A program made the translations under genes and the position numbers. Below, piece by piece: positions 7,886-11,207 of a DNA stretch of 11,207 bases. Where the stretch lies: NCBI GenBank assembly GCA_035591015.1, contig JAXIUW010206397.1:1-11207 (forward strand). Reading direction: 5' to 3'. This stretch comes from Cephalothrix simula (lineage: Eukaryota; Nemertea; Palaeonemertea; Archinemertea; Cephalotrichidae). The notes under the pieces were generated by a model. It was not told where the DNA came from. It saw only the letters and a program-made list of their open reading frames with translations, and searched no databases. Within the stretch, counting starts at the first letter, position 1. Every line of letters begins with the position of its first letter.

Positions 7886-8272
7886 TGTTTTGTCTCGTCA
7901 GCCAAGTACAGCATATAAAAGTCGTTACCTTGCTCTATCTGTAAAGCATGGAGTTCCTTTCACTAAAGTAGTTGAGCAAATATTGACATTCATTTTTCTG
8001 GGCTACCTCAAAATACCTATTGTAGCATAAGAGTTGAGTTATAAATGAAGCATGGAGTTTTGCTTGTGTTCTCAGTTTGTGCAAAGATCTGTAAAAGTGT
8101 AATTTGAATACTAAATAAGGTCAAACCCTGCATAATGAGTTTGACTACGACACAAATTGCCTGCAAGCTCTGCATGATGAAAATTACCTTAATTGCCTAT
8201 CTCTTAAAATTTGTGCTATTAAGTTAATATTACCAGTAAATATATTATTCATGCCTACCTCTCTGTAAAAGC

Positions 8273-8742
8273 ACTTGAATGCTCTGAAAACTACGGCTCC
8301 TTACTCCTCCGTTATAATATGCTTTAGTACTAAAGTACATTTCTAAATGTCCATGTCTCCAAATAAATTATATTACATATTGATTTTATAAAATCCAGGG
8401 GTCAAACATTCGGATTTATAATTACTAATTTTTTTATTAGCATAAATTCAATATTTAATGTGAGTAAATTGTCAGACATGCAGCATCTGCTTAGGTGTAA
8501 CGTGAAAGACCCCTGGTGACATATGTTTTATCTGTTTGTTATGTTGACATAAAAGTTCATAAGTTCCAGCAAATGCTTTCTTATGATTATTGAATTTTGT
8601 TTTTTTTTATATATTTGCTCTGGGCATATAATACTGTATATGCTCAGCTCAAAATAGTAAACATTACAAATATAGACAATTCCATGTACAAAGCTAGACT
8701 TTGTAAAACTTTCAGAAAAATCAGACTGAATGTGACGTAATT
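8273..8742. other. AT-rich non-coding stretch
   Basis: No gene, repeat or RNA is recognised. A run of T at about 8601-8608 and a TATATGCTCAG segment near 8637 have no supported role. Confidence 0.55.
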
Positions 8743-8872
8743 AAAAGCTTCTTATCGAAACTACATGTAGATGGTGGGAAAACCCCAAAGTCAGTATACT
8801 GATTATATAATAATTTGGGATTTCCACACTATTTAGTTTTTGTTTCGATTTCAAACAATAAAAGAAGCTTTT
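8743..8872. repeat. 130-bp foldback element
   Basis: AAAAGCTTCTT at 8743-8753 is the exact reverse complement of AAGAAGCTTTT at 8862-8872. The left arm continues without a gap into ATCGAAAC (8754-8761), which matches GTTTCGAT at 8842-8849 exactly. The right arm thus carries a 12-nt insertion. Further in, GGAAAACCCCAAA near 8778 and TTTGGGATTTCC near 8814 pair imperfectly. Two small palindromes, CTACATGTAG (8761-8770) and TCAGTATACTGA (8791-8802), lie in the middle. The whole segment could fold as one long stem. No target-site duplication is clear. A small foldback transposon or a hairpin RNA precursor are both possible. Confidence 0.6.
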
Positions 8873-9211
8873 TTTTTATAATATTAAGTAAAAAATTGAA
8901 AAATTAATTACCTATTTCTTATGATGTTAAGTAATAATAATGCGAGTAAAAATGATTAAAATTTACCTGAGATCCAATGCATTGCTGGCCAATCAGGCAC
9001 CATTTATAGTAAGAAACTCTTCGTTGCTTTCTGCTTAGACGTTTTTATAGAATTACCTGCCAATACAAAATAAAAACAGATAAAAAAGTTAGCAAGGATC
9101 GTATATTTTAATGGAATTTTATTCATATTATTTAAAACCTTTTGGATACTTAAGCTTATGTAAAGTCTTCAAAATCTTTTCCGTAGTCATTTAAGAAATA
9201 TATCCTTTTAT
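8873..9211. other. AT-rich non-coding stretch
   Basis: Nothing identifiable is present. It contains runs of A and T and many stop codons in every frame. Confidence 0.55.
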
Positions 9212-9240
9212 CTTCCGTTCTATCACCGGAAGTTCGGAAA
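9212..9240 (+). promoter_or_regulatory. Inverted pair of ETS-type sites
   Basis: CTTCCG at 9212-9217 and CGGAAG at 9227-9232 are inverted copies of the ETS core. The second sits in ACCGGAAGT (9225-9233), which matches the strong animal ETS/GABP consensus. A third GGAA lies at 9236-9239. Such pairs are typical of TATA-less promoters of housekeeping genes in animals. The next ATG in a short open frame is at 9242. There is no CpG-rich context, so promoter activity is only a suggestion. Confidence 0.3.
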
Positions 9241-9241
9241 A

Positions 9242-9346
9242 ATGTCATTTACTCTGTGCAAAGTCGAGTTGAAAGAACGTTTAGACAAACGTCAAAAAAG
9301 TGATTATCTAAAATCTCGTACCCTGGAATTTTCCAATGAAGATTAG
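9242..9346 (+). CDS. Candidate 34-codon small ORF or first-exon fragment
   Basis: An ATG at 9242 with A at position -3 opens a frame of 34 codons, ending in TAG at 9344-9346. The peptide begins MSFTLCKVELKERLDKRQ. It is rich in charged residues (K, R, E, D), unlike the F/L/I/N-rich products that chance frames give in this AT-rich window. It starts two bases after a cluster of ETS-type sites. I do not recognise a family. It could be a small protein, a first coding exon read past an unrecognised splice donor, or chance. Thirty-four open codons are not significant alone. Confidence 0.2.
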   Translation: MSFTLCKVELKERLDKRQKSDYLKSRTLEFSNED

Positions 9347-9489
9347 AGGTCTTCTAATCCCACATTTCAAGATTGTCTTTAATTTAAGAAAAACTGTTTT
9401 TATATAATATGATGTTACTTAATTTGTCACAACTTTAAACCGAAAACCTTTAACATGATAAAAAAGCTTGATAAGTTAATATAAATCGT

Positions 9490-10080
9490 CCGCCTTGGGG
9501 ATTAAATGGCAAGACAGCTCAGTCTCATCTAAAAGATGGCCAGAAAACTGCGTAGACGATAAATGGTTGCTCAGAGTTAATGCATGATTATCCTAACATA
9601 CCGCCTCTACCTTGCAAGGTGTCGGAGCTTTGAGCAAATGGGCTTTACTGCAAATGAACTTTCGACACGAATGGACTTCTGACATCAAGTGTTTTACGAA
9701 CTCTTGAAGAGTATCAACGAAGCTATTGATCGAAGACGATTAGACTTTGTATGGACTTTCAACATGTCAAATTGACGAAAATTCACAAATGAAATGGCAT
9801 CACAGCAACTGGTCATCCCCAAGAACCTCAGTTATCTAAAGACTTAGTTGATTTATTCGCAGCCTTATAGGGCCTAATCGATGTTCAAGAAACTCTGCAT
9901 CATCGCTTTTCGAAAAAGCCCACCTACGTAATATCGAAAATTGCTTTCAGCATCAATTTGAGAAAAACTTTCCTGAACTTTTGAGCTTTATCGAAATTAT
10001 CTCAAATAAAAATGAGACAAAACAGCTTTTTAATGTGTATTCAATCAACAAAAATTGATTTGCGCTTCGTCACTACTAAA
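9490..10080 (+). pseudogene. Possible decayed coding remnant, unidentified
   Basis: This stretch is less AT-rich than its surroundings and has open segments in shifting frames. One runs from about 9578 to 9771 with a single internal TGA and includes ELLKSINEAIDRRRLDFVW. Another, around 9816-9980, contains LSKDLVDLFAAL, then a stop, then GLIDVQETLHHRFSKKP. A third frame stays open without an ATG for about 65 codons to about 10060, including FEKAHLRNIENCFQHQFEKN. These overlapping openings cannot all be real. They would fit a frameshifted, stop-broken copy of a gene or transposon protein, but also chance. I do not recognise any family. Confidence 0.15.
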
Positions 10081-10325
10081 TCAATTTGGATTATAGCTTC
10101 GGATTTGGCATTTTAATTTTACATCCTATAAGTATGATCTGTGAAATAAATTACACCTGCATAATCGAATGAATTTGTCTTGTTGCCACCGACATCATCT
10201 ATATCATTATGTTATATTTTTTCACAAAAATTCGCGGCCCTTGTTCACATAAAATTCTCCTCATAGGTTCAAGATTATAAGGTATCAAGTGTTTGACGTG
10301 TGATGTAACAAACTTATTGAGAATC
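10081..10325. other. AT-rich non-coding stretch
   Basis: Nothing identifiable is present apart from a lone CTGCATAAT at 10157-10165, which matches motif 2 of the array at 7236-8272. Confidence 0.5.
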
Positions 10326-10358
10326 AGAGAAGAGAGGAGAGGAGAGTGGAGAGAAAAA
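10326..10358 (+). repeat. GA-rich purine tract
   Basis: Thirty-three bases are purine except for a single T at 10347, mostly GAGA and GGAGA words. This is a degenerate microsatellite. Such tracts can bind GAGA-type factors or form triplex DNA, but nothing here shows a role. Confidence 0.7.
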
Positions 10359-10787
10359 TGATGTGATGAGCATTAATGATGTCAATTGATTAAAAAACAA
10401 ACATTGCATGCTATTCAACCTTTGTTTACAGATCTTTGTGCAGGCTATTGCATGTATTCGCACGTTAACATACGACACCTATTGGCCGGAGAAAAAAGGC
10501 CCTCACCAGGTTGCACATTTACAGGAATCACTGTGTTGTTATTATTTGTGGTAGGACAATGGGTAAGATGTAATCGTTTGTCTAGTCAGTCAGTAAAATC
10601 AGGGGGAATATAAAAATGTAGTCAGAGGTACAGTTGAAAAGGGAGCTGACTTCGTCTTGCATGGGGAAATCATCAGGGTGAAAGAGTAAAAATATTTCAT
10701 GCCGTTGTAGCTGCATAAAACTTCTTCATAAAATAAAATGACACCCACCGCTTTCGCGACATTTTTTTCCACAATTTTCTTTTACAG
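10359..10787. other. Non-coding stretch before the CRE repeat
   Basis: No supported gene is seen. A 75-codon frame at 10386-10613 shows no recognisable domain. A pyrimidine-rich run ending TTTTACAG at 10781-10787 resembles a 3' splice site, but the sequence after it is the tandem repeat and has stops in all frames within a few dozen bases. Confidence 0.5.
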
Positions 10788-10814
10788 GACAAAATTTCTT
10801 GATACCACCCAATT

Positions 10815-10830
10815 TATCTGACGTCAGATA
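10815..10830. promoter_or_regulatory. 16-bp perfect palindrome with full CRE, unit 1
   Basis: TATCTGACGTCAGATA is a perfect dyad centred on TGACGTCA, the CREB/ATF bZIP site. Confidence 0.5.
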
Positions 10831-10869
10831 CCTTTTATGACAAAAATTTCTTTAGACCACCCAAATTAC

Positions 10870-10879
10870 CTGACGTCAG
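10870..10879. promoter_or_regulatory. 10-bp palindrome with full CRE, unit 2
   Basis: CTGACGTCAG is kept as in the neighbouring units, but the flanks (ATTAC on the left, AAAAATT on the right) no longer match each other. Confidence 0.5.
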
Positions 10880-10914
10880 AAAAATTTTACAACAAATTTT
10901 TCTTGACACCACCC

Positions 10915-10938
10915 AATTTGTCTGACGTCAGACAAATT
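10915..10938. promoter_or_regulatory. 24-bp perfect palindrome with full CRE, unit 3
   Basis: The half AATTTGTCTGAC at 10915-10926 is followed immediately by its exact reverse complement at 10927-10938, centred on TGACGTCA. This is the longest gapless palindrome seen in the window. Confidence 0.6.
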
Positions 10939-11050
10939 TATGACAAATTTTTCTTGACACAGACAAATCAAACAAATTTTTCGACAAAAATTTTCAGACA
11001 CCACCGGTCGGCATTTAAATGCAAAGTTTGTGGAAAATAGCATATATATC

Positions 11051-11131
11051 TAATGCTCGTATATTTTGCGAATGATGGCATTAGCAAAATTATAATACAT
11101 ATTAATGCTCTAACTCGCAAATTTTGCGAAT
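11051..11131 (+). repeat. Two-copy degenerate direct repeat (TAATGCT ... ATTTTGCGAAT)
   Basis: TAATGCT at 11051-11057 followed by ATTTTGCGAAT at 11063-11073 recurs as TAATGCT at 11103-11109 and ATTTTGCGAAT at 11121-11131. The second copy has an 8-bp longer spacer, which makes a near-palindrome TCGCAAATTTTGCGA. A related TTCGCCAATTTT lies near 11145. The repeat may continue past the window end. Confidence 0.55.
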
Positions 11132-11207
11132 AACCAAATATGCCATTCGCCAATTTTGACCACTAATCATTATATGCGACTTTTCCGCCAATGACATATA
11201 TTCCATT

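Larger units (their letters stand above)
7236..8272 (+). repeat. Degenerate array of two recurring short motifs
   Basis: Motif 1 is CTGTAAAATTTAGTGAAGCATG or a close variant. It appears at 7236-7257, 7278-7300, 7539-7563 and 7661-7682, and truncated at 7387-7400, 7939-7951 (CTGTAAA joined to GCATGG), 8089-8099 and 8261-8272. Its second half, GAAGCATG, also occurs alone at 7498-7505 and 8047-8054. Motif 2, CTGCATAATG, lies at 7646-7655, 7694-7703 and 8128-8137, with variants at 7514-7523 and 8170-8179. Spacing varies from about 43 to 150 bp, so this is an eroded, expanded repeat and not a clean satellite. The word ACCTTTTGAA is duplicated at 7481-7500. All clear copies are on one strand. A stray CTGCATAAT occurs at 10157-10165. 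Confidence 0.65.
10788..11003 (+). repeat. 51-52 bp tandem repeat with CRE-centred palindromes
   Basis: Three full units start near 10788, 10839 and 10891. Each reads roughly GACAAATTTTTCTTGACAC, then CACCCAATTT, then CTGACGTCAG, then an AT-rich end. The TGACGTCA octamers start at 10819, 10871 and 10923, exactly 52 bp apart. A fourth unit from 10942 lacks about 20 bp containing the left half of the palindrome, so TTGACAC is joined directly to AGACAAAT. A fifth, partial unit ends at about 11003 in GACACCACC. A 67-codon frame at 10837-11040 runs through the array. Its repeated peptide (KFFLT, about 17 residues apart) is a by-product of the 51-52 bp period and not evidence of a gene. Confidence 0.85.

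Noticed and set aside
7236-8272. CRISPR array
   Set aside because: Repeats are short, degenerate and irregularly spaced, and the DNA is eukaryotic in character. No array structure or cas gene is present.
10386-10613. 75-codon plus-strand open frame
   Set aside because: No domain, repeat or regulatory context supports it.
10760-10790. 3' splice site (pyrimidine tract ending TTTTACAG)
   Set aside because: The downstream sequence is the tandem repeat with early stops in all three frames. AT-rich DNA yields such tracts often.
10837-11040. 67-codon frame with an internal peptide repeat every ~17 residues
   Set aside because: The peptide periodicity comes from the 51-52 bp DNA repeat. The period is not consistently a multiple of three, and the array has a deletion that would change the product.
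1-11207. Self-cleaving hammerhead ribozyme cores (CTGANGA with GAAA)
   Set aside because: I looked because such ribozymes occur in invertebrate repeats, but found no CTGANGA core in a plausible context on the plus strand. The minus strand was checked less thoroughly.

Overview
This window looks like non-coding, repeat-laden DNA from a eukaryotic nuclear genome. It is roughly two-thirds A+T. No open frame longer than about 100 codons is visible, there is no operon-like packing and no bacterial signal. It contains a tRNA-derived SINE-like element, a MITE with a target-site duplication, several foldback sequences and degenerate tandem repeats. Palindromes such as ACATGT, TACATGTA and CTACATGTAG recur. 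That flavour, with a tRNA-derived SINE and small MITEs, would suit a marine invertebrate, perhaps a bivalve mollusc. The taxon is an inference and cannot be proved from this sequence.

Layout. 1-602: AT-rich, one small hairpin. 603-1016: copy A of a dispersed repeat called E here. 1017-2958: mostly featureless, with one foldback near 1791-1863. 2959-3837: a composite block R-E-R, in which two ~160-bp direct repeats (R1, R2) flank a longer copy of E. The start-to-start distance of R is 719 bp, so this is either a partial tandem duplication or a terminal-direct-repeat element. 3838-5551: two hairpins, the larger at 4622-4723, and no convincing gene. 5552 to about 5800: a tRNA-like head with A and B boxes, a non-tRNA body and a short (AC)n tail. 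5801-7235: nothing convincing. 7236-8272: a degenerate array of recurring short motifs (CTGTAAAAT..AGTGAAGCATG and CTGCATAATG), interrupted by a 177-bp MITE (7704-7880) flanked by TAATG on both sides. 8743-8872: a foldback element. 9212-9346: paired ETS-type sites just upstream of a 34-codon open frame. 9490-10080: a less AT-rich stretch with broken open frames, possibly a decayed coding remnant. 10788-11003: a 51-52 bp tandem repeat whose units each centre on the full CRE palindrome TGACGTCA, one inside a perfect 24-bp palindrome. 11051-11131: a short pair of TTTTGCGAAT repeats.

No complete protein gene, rRNA, functional tRNA or CRISPR array can be supported. The most informative structures are the MITE with its exact 5-bp duplication nested inside an older repeat array, the R-E-R block, and the CRE-palindrome minisatellite, in which symmetric base changes keep the dyad intact. 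All similarity statements were made by eye.
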